Positions 27,154 through 36,169 of a stretch of 64,000 bases of DNA are shown here, in pieces. This stretch comes from an uncultured Bacteroides sp. (lineage in GTDB: Bacteria > Bacteroidota > Bacteroidia > Bacteroidales > Bacteroidaceae). The stretch is from contig NZ_OY782578.1 of the NCBI RefSeq assembly GCF_963677945.1, forward strand, positions 1,612,001 through 1,676,000. The letters are read 5' to 3'. Both the position numbers and the translations under genes were made by a program. Within the stretch, counting starts at the first letter, position 1. Each line of letters starts with the position of its first letter. The notes under the pieces are model-generated. The model did no database searches. It saw only the letters and a program-made list of their open reading frames with translations, and had not been told where the DNA came from.

Positions 27154-29850
27154 ATGAAAATACTTAGAACATTACTTTTTCTACTGTTGGGAGTACCAGG
27201 GTTTATATACGGCTCTGTATATAATAGTGAAAGAGCCGGTTGTATCAATCTGGACTCAAAAGCTATTCATGAAGGAACTTTTGAATGGAAAATGAAAAAG
27301 GCAGATCAAGTAGGAGCCGTAGGAGAAACAATTTCTAAAGCAGGGTACGGGGAGACGAGTTGGCTTGATGCTGTAGTACCCGGTACCGTGTTAAGCTCGT
27401 TGGTTTATAATAAGGTATTTCCAGAGCCCTATTTTGGTGACAATAATAAAATTACTAACAATAAAATACCTGATATTTCCGAAGTTGGTAATTCATTTTA
27501 TACCTATTGGTTCCGCACAGAATTTGAGGTACCATCTTCATTCAAAGACAAAACCATCTGGCTTCAGCCAGACGGTATCAATTATCGGGCTGAAATATGG
27601 GTGAACGGACATTTACTCAGCACCATGATGGGAATGTTTAAGAACGACTATATCAATATCACCGATTTTGTTAATATTGGCAAGAATAATGCCATTGCCA
27701 TATTGGTTCATCCAGTGGACATGCCAAGTAACTATACTCCCAAAGCATGGGGGGCTAAAGGAGAATTCCAAAATGGCGGTGACGGAAATATTGGTCTCAA
27801 TGTTACCCAATTGATGACTGTGGGTTGGGATTTTACTTATCCAGATGGTATTCGAGACAGAAATACTGGTATTTGGAGAGGAATCTCTCTGTATGCTACA
27901 GGGAAAGTTGCATTACGACATCCTTTTGTCAAATCATCTTTTGATAAAGGAAACTTTAATGTTGCTCACGAAGATGTATCAGTTGAAATAATAAATCCCA
28001 ATAATACACGACCTTTAAAATGTGTGGTTAAGGGCGAATTTGTAGGTGAAGGTATCACCTTTACTAAAACAATTGACATACTTCGTGGTGAAGAGAAAGT
28101 CTGTAATTTCTCTTGCAAAGATTTTGCACAGTTGAATATGGCTCAGCCTAAATTGTGGTGGCCTGTAAACAAAGGTCCACAAAACTTATATACACTAAAG
28201 ATGTCCGTCTCGGTTGATGGTGTAGTCTGTGATTCTTTAACTTCACGATTTGGCATTAGAGATATTCATGTAACAACTAAAACTCCCGATGGTTCCAAGA
28301 TGTTTATCGTCAATGGTAAACCGTTATTCATTAGAGGTACTAACTGGGTTCCTGAGGCGATGTTAAGAACTTCAGATAATCGTATGGATGCAGAATTGAG
28401 ATACACAGCGCAATCTGGAGTCAATCTTCTTCGCATATGGGGGGGAGGTATTGCTGAATCTGATCGTTTCTACCAACTTTGTGATGAATTGGGTATGCTT
28501 GTATGGCAAGAGTTCTGGTTAACAGGTGATACCAAGCATCCGCAGGACAAAGCCCTGTATTTGGCGAATGTAGAATCAACAGTTAAGAGAATTCGCAATC
28601 ATGCAGCATTAGCACTCTATGTTGCTTCTAATGAAAGTTCTGAAGTAACAGGAACTCCAGAGTTGCTTAGTCGCTTGGATGGGACAAGACCTTATCAGAT
28701 GCAGTCTGAATGTGATGGCGTACATGATGGTAGTCCTTATAAGCAAGTTAATCCAATGCAACACTATGAAGATAGTGCATCAGAACGAGGAAGCCGCATA
28801 TATGGTTTTAACCCAGAATATGGAGCGCCTACATTGCCGGTATACGAGTCTCTAAAAGAGATGATGGACAGCAAGGATTTGTGGCCAATCAATAAAAAGG
28901 TATGGGATTATATGGATGGAAATGGTTTTCACCGAATGACATCTTTATATAATGACTTGGTAAATCAGTATGGAAAATCAAAGACCATTGAAGAATACTG
29001 TGAGAAAGCCCAGTTTGTAGGAGCTATGAATTCCAAAAGTATCTGGGAATGTTGGAACTATAACAAATTCAACCATGGCGACCGTTTCTGTTCGGGGCTG
29101 CTTTTCTGGTATCACAACTGTCCGAATCCTCAAGTTTCTGCAAGGATGTGGGATTGGTCATTAGAGCCTACTGCATCTCTTTATCATACAGCTAACTCAT
29201 TGGAACCTCTACATGTACAATTTGACTATCTAAAGAATTCCGTCTCGGTCGTTAATGATTATAACCAGTCGTTTAAAGGATACAAAGTAATAGCTCAGGT
29301 GTTCAATATGGATAGCAAAAAAGTTCTTGAAAGGACGGCTACTGTAGATATTGAAGAAGATGGTGTCTCTAATGATATAATAAAGTTGTTATTTCCAAAG
29401 AATATATCACAAGTTCATTTCATCAATTTAATTTTGAAAGACGAGAAAGGAAAAGTGGTTTCAACAAACTTCTATTGGCGGTCAAACGACACATATCAAG
29501 GTCGGACTACTATTACAGGGCCTTGTACTTCCGGATTCGAAAGTTTGAATAATATGGCGAAGGCAAAGGTTAAGTTATCTTGTACAACGCATCTTAAGGA
29601 AAATAAGATGTACATAGAAGTAATTGTTAGAAATGTTGGAAATCAGATTGCTTTTTTCAATCAGCTCCAGCTGTTAAATGAAAAGCATTCTCCAATTCGT
29701 CCCTCTTACTACTCTGACAATTTCTTCACTTTATTGCCAGGTGAAAAAAAGGTTATCAAGATTGAGACTGCAGCAAAGAATCTGTCAGTCCATAACATCC
29801 TTGTCTTTAAAGGATGGAATACGGATAAAATGAGTTATATTTTGAAATAA
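27154..29850 (+). CDS. GH2 enzyme of the beta-mannosidase/exo-glucosaminidase type
   Basis: An 898-residue secreted enzyme with signal peptide ending near FIYG. The N-terminal segments WLDAVVPGTVLSSL and GINYRAEIWVNG resemble the exo-beta-D-glucosaminidase and beta-mannosidase branch of GH2. The barrel carries RGTNWVPEAM and LRIWGGG. The acid/base Glu is in ASNESSE (about Glu494) and the nucleophile in FNPEYGAP (about Glu555). The C-terminal domains are complete. A 19-base-stem terminator follows. The sugar removed cannot be fixed from sequence; beta-mannose, beta-glucosamine or a related uronide are possible. Confidence 0.85.
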   Translation: MKILRTLLFLLLGVPGFIYGSVYNSERAGCINLDSKAIHEGTFEWKMKKADQVGAVGETISKAGYGETSWLDAVVPGTVLSSLVYNKVFPEPYFGDNNKITNNKIPDISEVGNSFYTYWFRTEFEVPSSFKDKTIWLQPDGINYRAEIWVNGHLLSTMMGMFKNDYINITDFVNIGKNNAIAILVHPVDMPSNYTPKAWGAKGEFQNGGDGNIGLNVTQLMTVGWDFTYPDGIRDRNTGIWRGISLYATGKVALRHPFVKSSFDKGNFNVAHEDVSVEIINPNNTRPLKCVVKGEFVGEGITFTKTIDILRGEEKVCNFSCKDFAQLNMAQPKLWWPVNKGPQNLYTLKMSVSVDGVVCDSLTSRFGIRDIHVTTKTPDGSKMFIVNGKPLFIRGTNWVPEAMLRTSDNRMDAELRYTAQSGVNLLRIWGGGIAESDRFYQLCDELGMLVWQEFWLTGDTKHPQDKALYLANVESTVKRIRNHAALALYVASNESSEVTGTPELLSRLDGTRPYQMQSECDGVHDGSPYKQVNPMQHYEDSASERGSRIYGFNPEYGAPTLPVYESLKEMMDSKDLWPINKKVWDYMDGNGFHRMTSLYNDLVNQYGKSKTIEEYCEKAQFVGAMNSKSIWECWNYNKFNHGDRFCSGLLFWYHNCPNPQVSARMWDWSLEPTASLYHTANSLEPLHVQFDYLKNSVSVVNDYNQSFKGYKVIAQVFNMDSKKVLERTATVDIEEDGVSNDIIKLLFPKNISQVHFINLILKDEKGKVVSTNFYWRSNDTYQGRTTITGPCTSGFESLNNMAKAKVKLSCTTHLKENKMYIEVIVRNVGNQIAFFNQLQLLNEKHSPIRPSYYSDNFFTLLPGEKKVIKIETAAKNLSVHNILVFKGWNTDKMSYILK

Positions 29851-29928
29851 AAAGTAAAGAGATGAAGAAAGAACATTTTTGACTTAATATTTTGTAATAT
29901 CTCTAATATTTTACCGTAATTTGCATTG

Positions 29929-29991
29929 AAGTTGCTTCTTATTAAACAAATGTGTTCATTCGTTTAATAAGAAGCAACTTATTCTATTTTT
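29929..29991 (+). terminator. Strong terminator at the end of the first PUL
   Basis: A perfect 19-base stem (29929-29947 with 29962-29980) and a 14-base loop, followed by a T-rich tail. It isolates the PUL from the regulator gene behind it. Confidence 0.9.
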
Positions 29992-30035
29992 ATTAAAAGA
30001 CATTACGAGAGATAAGATAATAAATTTTTATTCTG

Positions 30036-31715
30036 ATGCGGATTATTAGGTATATCATTTTAGTTTTTGCATTGACGGGTATCTTGTTGGGATGTACTCC
30101 TCAACCTGAAGCAGCCAGACTATTGGAACGAGCTAATCAGTTGCTTGATAAAGAACAGGCTGATAGTGCCTTAAAGCTAATTGATTCTATCTATTACCCC
30201 GAAAAAAGTTTTAATAAGGAGCAATATATGCAATACGTGGTTTCTCGTGTGCGTGCTCGTTATAAAACTATGTATGATATATCAGCAGATTCTTCCGTTT
30301 TTACTGCATGGAATTACTATCGTCGGAAAGCTGACAATCCTAAATGGACTGCTTTAGCCGCATTTTATAGTGGATGCGTCTATGCAGAACAGGAAAATCT
30401 TAATAAAGCAATGCATGCTTATACAGAGTCACTCAACGAAGCTGTAAAAACGCAAGATAATAACCTTAAAGGACTAGTTCAAAATGGAATAGGAGATTTA
30501 CTTGAGCAGCAAGGACTTTATGAACAGGCTCTCAGAGCATACCAAAAAACAAATAAACTCTATTGGTATAATAGCAAGGATAAAATTGTATCAATTAGCA
30601 ATGAGGGACGGTCTTACTTATTGATGGATGAGGCAGATAGTGCTTTAATGGTCTTTCAGCGTGGTATAAAATTAGCTGAGAAAAAGAAAGACAAGAATGG
30701 AGAATCACTATTGATGCAAAATATCAGTCTGGCATATTCTCAAAAACAAGAATACAAACAAGCTCTCAGGGCTATTCAGCGTTCGTTTCAGCTAAATACC
30801 GATTCTGCAGAAATACTTCGATATTATGTTAATTTTGGTAAGTTATACACATTTATGGGTATGGAAGATTCTGCTTCTTACTATTACAATCATGTAAAAA
30901 GCAAAGTGCAAAAGCTTACTAATTACTATCTGCAAGCAAGTACATATCTTGCGCTTGCAAATTGGGAGAAAAGCAGAATGAATTATGCTGAAGCATTTGA
31001 TTACATGGACAAACGTGCTTCATCCATTGAAAACATTATGCAAGAACGAAACAAGAGTTCTGTTCTTGATATTGAAAAAAAGTACGATTTTGAATTGCTG
31101 AAAAACGCCCATGACAAGCAGATCATTCATTTACAATCATGGTTACTTCTATTGGCTGCATTGCTAGTTATTAGCGGCAGTACATTTACGATTTACACTA
31201 TAAGACGAAAAAACCAGATGATTATTGCCCAGCAAACTATCAATACATTGAAAAAGATGAATCGCGAATTAAGCACCACTATCTATCGGCATAATGCCGA
31301 TCTGCACAATGCGGTTCTGGTACAATGTGATATGGCAAAAAAGATAATTCGCTTCAATCAGGATATTGAGAAATATGAATCTCTGCAGGCCAGTCCTGTT
31401 CAGATGATGCAAAGAATAAATAAAATATTTTATGGCGAAAAGAAAATTGAGGAGCAATGGGAAACTATACTTAAGTCCATTAATCTGGTTCGTCCTGGTT
31501 TTGCAAAACAGATAGAAACAGCATTTCCCAATTTGTCTGTTTACGAATTCCGTATTTGTTTATTAACCTATGCCGGATTTAATATACAGGAAATTGCTAT
31601 TATTCTTAATCAAAAACCAAATACAATTCAGACCAGACGATCAAGCATCAGAAAAAAAATGGGAATAGAAGCCGGGGCCGACATTGCAGAGTTTCTGGAT
31701 CAACATCTAAATTAG
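30036..31715 (+). CDS. Membrane-anchored TPR protein with LuxR-type DNA-binding end
   Basis: A 559-residue protein. The N-terminus has a lipoprotein-like signal (LTGILLGC). TPR-like helical repeats fill residues 30-340 (for example QGLYEQALRAYQKTNKLY and QEYKQALRAIQRSFQLN). One membrane helix lies near 368-388, then a coiled-coil linker. The last 65 residues end in a LuxR-like helix-turn-helix (SVYEFRICLLTYAGFNIQEIA followed by QTRRSSIRKKMGI, here named as two separate parts). This one-protein design puts a periplasmic sensor and a cytoplasmic DNA-binding domain across the membrane. It probably controls the cytolysin-like and glycosidase genes next to it. Confidence 0.8.
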   Translation: MRIIRYIILVFALTGILLGCTPQPEAARLLERANQLLDKEQADSALKLIDSIYYPEKSFNKEQYMQYVVSRVRARYKTMYDISADSSVFTAWNYYRRKADNPKWTALAAFYSGCVYAEQENLNKAMHAYTESLNEAVKTQDNNLKGLVQNGIGDLLEQQGLYEQALRAYQKTNKLYWYNSKDKIVSISNEGRSYLLMDEADSALMVFQRGIKLAEKKKDKNGESLLMQNISLAYSQKQEYKQALRAIQRSFQLNTDSAEILRYYVNFGKLYTFMGMEDSASYYYNHVKSKVQKLTNYYLQASTYLALANWEKSRMNYAEAFDYMDKRASSIENIMQERNKSSVLDIEKKYDFELLKNAHDKQIIHLQSWLLLLAALLVISGSTFTIYTIRRKNQMIIAQQTINTLKKMNRELSTTIYRHNADLHNAVLVQCDMAKKIIRFNQDIEKYESLQASPVQMMQRINKIFYGEKKIEEQWETILKSINLVRPGFAKQIETAFPNLSVYEFRICLLTYAGFNIQEIAIILNQKPNTIQTRRSSIRKKMGIEAGADIAEFLDQHLN

Positions 31716-31918
31716 GATAATTCTTCCATCAGAACAATCATGTTTTTCGTTATAATAGACGCATCTGCCATTTTTATCTCGCTTTATAGCTTGTAAAAAC
31801 CTATATTTAAGATTGTACAAAGATTTGTAAATCAATTATTTAAAAATGTAGTATTTCAAAAACCTATATTTTACTCCTTCATCCAGTAACTCCTCTTTTT
31901 TACCCTTCTTTTTTGTTC

Positions 31919-31926
31919 TACATTTG
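31919..31926 (+). promoter_or_regulatory. -7 box upstream of the cytolysin-like gene
   Basis: TACATTTG matches TAnnTTTG and lies 24 bases before the ATG at 31950. The preceding 200 bases (31716-31918) are A/T-rich and hold no gene; they are the likely site for the adjacent regulator. Confidence 0.5.
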
Positions 31927-31949
31927 CTCTTAAACAATGAAAAATATAA

Positions 31950-33080
31950 ATGAAAAAGAAGATCTATTTAATAAGCTCAAGGCTACTATTTGCCTTATCA
32001 TTATTGATGTTTGCATCTTGTTCGGATGATAACAATCAAGCAGAAAACAATCAACCACAGGTAACCAAAGGACGATTTGATAATACACCTTTTGTTTGGG
32101 ATGAAATTTATGCTCAACGTCCGGCAGATAACATTTACATTGGCGATCTCAATGTTAGTTTAGTGAAAGATAATGGCAGTAGAACAAGAAGTAGTCATAG
32201 TAGAGACTCCAATATCAGCTCATCCGATAATTTGTTTATAATCAGTCCTGTTGAAGTATATGTAGGTGCTGCATATACCAAATCATCTTTTCCATATAAG
32301 TTTGATAAGGAGATTTCAAAAGAGAGAAATTCGATTGATATTGTTTTTGATTTTAAAGATCCCTTCATTGATAAAATTACCTGCGAAACCGGATCTGTAG
32401 GATATAAAACGTCTCTTAAATCGGCAATTAATTCGAATGAATATCAAAAACAATTGGCTGGAAACAAGCCCGATCCGGAATATTATATCACTCAATATAG
32501 CTCGCCTTCAGATTTGGAAAAAGCATTTTCCGCAAATACATCTTTAGGTAACGCATTTAGTACAAAAGTTTCAGCTAATAGTAAGAACAGAAATATTCGG
32601 AGCCGTACATTGGCAAAGATAGTCAGTATCAATTTCTCTGTGTATATGGATACACCTCCTGCAAGCAAAGGCTTTTTCAAAGATACAACTATCAACAAAA
32701 AAGATAAATTCAGTGATGCCGACTTGCCGGTTTATGTACGGTCGCTAACTTATGGTAAAGTGGTTTATATAGCCATTGAAAGTGAATACCCTTATTCAGA
32801 AGTAAAGCAAGCTCTTGATGCAGCAATTAAATATAAATTTGAAAGTGCAAATATGAACAAGGATCAACAAGTTACAAAAATATTCGGCAAATCGTCCACT
32901 ACTATATTTGCTATTTCAGATAATTCATCTCAATCTTTCTTTATGAATGAGGTGGCCGATTTAAGCAGCTTTTTTTCTGCAAATAATGCTACAACAACAT
33001 ACGGATACCCTATTTATCTGGAAGGAAGATACGTTTATGACAATTCTTCATATTTGCAGGCAAATATTTCTTCATTATGA
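31950..33080 (+). CDS. Cholesterol-dependent-cytolysin-like lipoprotein lacking domain 4
   Basis: A 376-residue lipoprotein (lipobox MFASC, Cys24). From about residue 100 it follows the order of the thiol-activated cytolysin fold. VEVYVGAAY matches the conserved IYPGAL segment. A helical-bundle stretch with YSSPSDLEKAF follows, then INFSVYMDTPPASKGFF, matching the IFYTVSADLP strand. Last comes LPVYVRSLTYGKVVYIAIES, matching the family's SNVAYGRxxYVKLE strand, with Gly269 in the hinge. It stops about 20 residues after GYPIYLEGRYVYDNSS, which corresponds to the start of domain 4, so the cholesterol-binding undecapeptide and the C-terminal sandwich are absent. CDC-like proteins are known in Bacteroidota. 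Pore formation here is unproven, since a membrane-binding domain is missing unless another protein supplies it. Confidence 0.8.
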   Translation: MKKKIYLISSRLLFALSLLMFASCSDDNNQAENNQPQVTKGRFDNTPFVWDEIYAQRPADNIYIGDLNVSLVKDNGSRTRSSHSRDSNISSSDNLFIISPVEVYVGAAYTKSSFPYKFDKEISKERNSIDIVFDFKDPFIDKITCETGSVGYKTSLKSAINSNEYQKQLAGNKPDPEYYITQYSSPSDLEKAFSANTSLGNAFSTKVSANSKNRNIRSRTLAKIVSINFSVYMDTPPASKGFFKDTTINKKDKFSDADLPVYVRSLTYGKVVYIAIESEYPYSEVKQALDAAIKYKFESANMNKDQQVTKIFGKSSTTIFAISDNSSQSFFMNEVADLSSFFSANNATTTYGYPIYLEGRYVYDNSSYLQANISSL

Positions 33081-33120
33081 ACCGTTTCTTTCTTTTATTG
33101 ATCAGATTCATCCTATCAAT

Positions 33121-33157
33121 GCATAAATAAAACATTATTTTTATGTTTTATTTATGC
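33121..33157 (+). promoter_or_regulatory. Hairpin directly before the glycosidase start
   Basis: A perfect 15-base inverted repeat (33121-33135 with 33143-33157) ends four bases before the ATG at 33162. It has no T tract after it. It may attenuate read-through from the cytolysin-like gene or control translation. Confidence 0.6.
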
Positions 33158-33161
33158 TAAC

Positions 33162-35909
33162 ATGAAAAAGAAACTGTTATTATTATTGTTACTGATAGGT
33201 ACTTTCTTTACGAGAACCATATCAGGAAAAGAAACTATTCCTCCATCTTGCTTTACCAATAGTCATGATATAACCTCATTACATGCGTGGGGGCCTTATT
33301 CTAAACGTTATGCCGGAATATCACATATACCCGACATGCAGAAAGGAATGCGTTTCGATTTTTCTGTAATGCCGGGATATTATCGTAGCAGGCAACTAAT
33401 ACCTCATGTTCTTTTTGAGTCATCTTATTATCCATGGGACATTAATCCTTCCATGAATCGTATAACATACCGTTATGAACTGGAATGGAAAGATCGTGTA
33501 TTTACCGATGTCACCTACTATGTGCTAGACGAACATTGCACGCTGGTAGGCATGCGATGTGTCAATAATACTACGGTTAATCAAAATCTAGTGCTCAACC
33601 TGATGGCTTATATTGACTATGAGCAGGAACAATCTCAGGTTAAAGTTCCAGAAAATAAGAATATACAATGGTACAATGCTACCGATTATTTATTAAATGA
33701 GCCAGCACACAAATTTCCCCAATATAATTTAGTATATGATGGATGGAAAAGAAATGAAATGCAAACTTCACAGTCACTAAGTGGGTTTGTTTTGGGTAAA
33801 GAATTTGGCAAAGAAAAGGGAGATAAAGTAGTTTATGAAGTGAATATCCTTCCGGGAAAAGAAAAAGGGATGATAGGCTTTAGATATAATACGCCTAAAG
33901 ACAAGACTGCAACTTTTCGAATGAAAGGACTGGTTGAAAGTCCGCTGACGCTAAAAGGTACAGGAGAATACACAATAGCCTTAGTTCCTTACTCATGTAA
34001 AAAGCCAGGAAAATACATTTTAGAGTTACGCTCTGAGGGTACTAGTAGTACTGCCTTAGATGGCTTCTTTATTGGAAGTGAAGAGGAAATGAAGAAAATT
34101 GAAATAGTTCCAAGATCTTTATCTTTTAATCCTAAAATAGTGACAGGAAATGAAAATCAGGATTTTAGTTTAAAATATGATGGCTGTAATAACTATTATG
34201 GAATAGCATGGAACTATAAAGAATCGAGTATCCGTACAATTCTGGATGACAATCTGGAATCATTCTTCCGCAAAAAGGTACACGACCATGTAGCAACAAG
34301 ATTAGTAGGTAATATGAAGTGGAATTATACTAATGCTTTTTTACGGCCAATAGTGTTGGCTGCTCATTCAGAGCAAACTTTATATGCATTAGTCTGTACA
34401 GGAACTTCTGAACAAGTAAACGAACAAATACAGAAATTCCATGTTTCACCTACAACTTATACGTCGCGTATTCAAAAGAATGCCACAAACTCTGGGAATA
34501 AGATCTTGCCAGATGGAAAGAAGTACGAATTCGGGAACCGCCTATTGCAATCAGCATTATTATCTAATATAGTTTATCCTGTTCGCACACAAGGCCAGTA
34601 CATCCGGCATTTTACACCTGGTAAGAACTGGAATAGCCTTTATACATGGGATTCCGGATTTATTGCTCTGGGGTTGATTGATATAGATATAGCAAAAGCC
34701 TTTGAATGTATAAGGGCCTATACCACTCCCGTAGGAAGTGAATCGGCATTTATTCATCATGGAACTCCTTTGCCAATACAACTATATGCATATTACGATT
34801 TATGGAATAATTGTCAATCACAAGAAGCTTTAGAATTTCTATATCCGCGGCTCAAGCAGTTCTTTGACTTTATGGTAGGTAATAATCCCTATTCCACTAC
34901 CCGCATGAAAGGTACAGGACTATTATGTACATGGGATTATTTTTATAATTCGGGCGGTTGGGATGATTATCCTCCTCAGCATGCTCTAAGTGATAAATCG
35001 TCTGTCACCCCTGTAGTTACCTCAGCTTATTATATCCGAGCTGCTAAAATATTGCGTTTAGCGGCGAAAAAGTTAGGTCTGAAACAAGATGTTAAAGGTT
35101 ACGACCAGGTAATTAAACAACTATCTAATGCATTGCAAACCTATGCATGGGACGAAGAAACTGGTTATTATGGATATGTGTTGCATAATGCCGACGGAAA
35201 AGCTAAGGGGATTTATCGCTATAAAGATGGTTCCAACTTCAATAAAGGTTTAGATGGGATTTCTCCACTCATTGCGAATATTTCCTCCAAAGAGCAAACA
35301 GCCAGAATGATAAAACATATTTTTTCTCCTAATGAAATGTGGACAGATATTGGTATATCGACAGTAGACCAATCGGCTCCTTACTATAGATCAGACGGAT
35401 ATTGGAATGGAGCTGTTTGGTTTCCACATCAATGGATGATTTGGAAAGCCTTATTGGATCTTGGAGAAGGAGAAAAAGCTTACCAAGTGGCAAGTACAGC
35501 TTTAAATACCTGGGAAAAAGAGTGTGAAGAGAGTTATTATACATTTGAACATTTTATTATTTCCTCACAGCGTGGAGCTGGGTGGCATCAATTCTCCGGT
35601 TTATCATCTCCTATACTCAACTGGTTTGCCGCTTATTATCGAGTAGGAAAAGTTTCTATCGGTTTTGAAGTCTGGATTTCTGAGAATTCTTTTAATAACG
35701 ATTACTCCCAGTACAAGGCGAAAATCTCATTTGACGATTCAACACTTCCCCATAAACGTTCTTTTATAGTATGTATGAATCCGACAAAAAAATATCAAAT
35801 CAGATTCAATGGTAAAGTTGTTGAAAATAAATCGTATTATCCTGGATTATTAGATATTACATTACCATGCACCAATAAGTCGGGAGTACTTACTATAGAT
35901 TCTATCTAA
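33162..35909 (+). CDS. (alpha/alpha)6-barrel glycoside hydrolase, GH63/MGH1-like
   Basis: A 915-residue secreted enzyme with a signal peptide (leucine-rich, about 1-22). An N-terminal beta-sandwich (about 25-330) precedes an (alpha/alpha)6 toroid. It contains YTWDSGFIALGL, a CTWDYFYNSGGWDDYPPQ block, YWNGAVWFPHQWMIWKAL and YYTFEHF. These resemble GH63/GH37 and mannosylglycerate-hydrolase-like enzymes, in which an Asp in the GGWDD region and a Glu late in the barrel act in inverting hydrolysis. The substrate is likely an alpha-glucoside or alpha-mannoside, but this is inferred from the fold only. It follows the cytolysin-like gene after 81 bases. Confidence 0.75.
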   Translation: MKKKLLLLLLLIGTFFTRTISGKETIPPSCFTNSHDITSLHAWGPYSKRYAGISHIPDMQKGMRFDFSVMPGYYRSRQLIPHVLFESSYYPWDINPSMNRITYRYELEWKDRVFTDVTYYVLDEHCTLVGMRCVNNTTVNQNLVLNLMAYIDYEQEQSQVKVPENKNIQWYNATDYLLNEPAHKFPQYNLVYDGWKRNEMQTSQSLSGFVLGKEFGKEKGDKVVYEVNILPGKEKGMIGFRYNTPKDKTATFRMKGLVESPLTLKGTGEYTIALVPYSCKKPGKYILELRSEGTSSTALDGFFIGSEEEMKKIEIVPRSLSFNPKIVTGNENQDFSLKYDGCNNYYGIAWNYKESSIRTILDDNLESFFRKKVHDHVATRLVGNMKWNYTNAFLRPIVLAAHSEQTLYALVCTGTSEQVNEQIQKFHVSPTTYTSRIQKNATNSGNKILPDGKKYEFGNRLLQSALLSNIVYPVRTQGQYIRHFTPGKNWNSLYTWDSGFIALGLIDIDIAKAFECIRAYTTPVGSESAFIHHGTPLPIQLYAYYDLWNNCQSQEALEFLYPRLKQFFDFMVGNNPYSTTRMKGTGLLCTWDYFYNSGGWDDYPPQHALSDKSSVTPVVTSAYYIRAAKILRLAAKKLGLKQDVKGYDQVIKQLSNALQTYAWDEETGYYGYVLHNADGKAKGIYRYKDGSNFNKGLDGISPLIANISSKEQTARMIKHIFSPNEMWTDIGISTVDQSAPYYRSDGYWNGAVWFPHQWMIWKALLDLGEGEKAYQVASTALNTWEKECEESYYTFEHFIISSQRGAGWHQFSGLSSPILNWFAAYYRVGKVSIGFEVWISENSFNNDYSQYKAKISFDDSTLPHKRSFIVCMNPTKKYQIRFNGKVVENKSYYPGLLDITLPCTNKSGVLTIDSI

Positions 35910-35974
35910 AGCAGGTTTCATGTTGTTCCTGATTAGTAACAAACCAATGTGTTTTTTATATTTTTCGATCATTG

Positions 35975-36080
35975 ATCTGCTATCTGCTACTAATTTAGAG
36001 CCAATGGATTGATAATAAATAAATTAAATTGGTGGTAGATAAATGTTTTATACATTTTTACTGCTGCTAAATCCTGCTTT
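35975..36080 (+). mobile_element. Left-end remnant of the VapE element (copy 3)
   Basis: About 105 bases match the left end of the other copies. The terminal stem is kept (35975-35984 with 36031-36040, three wobble pairs), as is the following block AAATGTTTTATACATTTTTA. Similarity stops after about 36077. The remnant lies exactly between the glycosidase gene and the fructan PUL, in the same direction as the other copies. Confidence 0.75.
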
Positions 36081-36155
36081 CTTGAACCATGCTGAGGCCC
36101 GAAAGTTCACATTCTCAAGCTCAATAGAAGCTGTACGAATCTCATCTATCTCCAT
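36048..36155 (-). other. Short open frame, possible gene remnant
   Basis: A 35-codon frame on the minus strand, open about 17 codons further upstream into the end of the sensor gene. It ends inside the element remnant. The predicted peptide includes IRTASIELENVNFRASAWF, which looks protein-like in composition but was not recognised. It may be the tail of a gene cut by the element or chance. Confidence 0.2.
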
Positions 36156-36169
36156 TACCGGACGGGATT

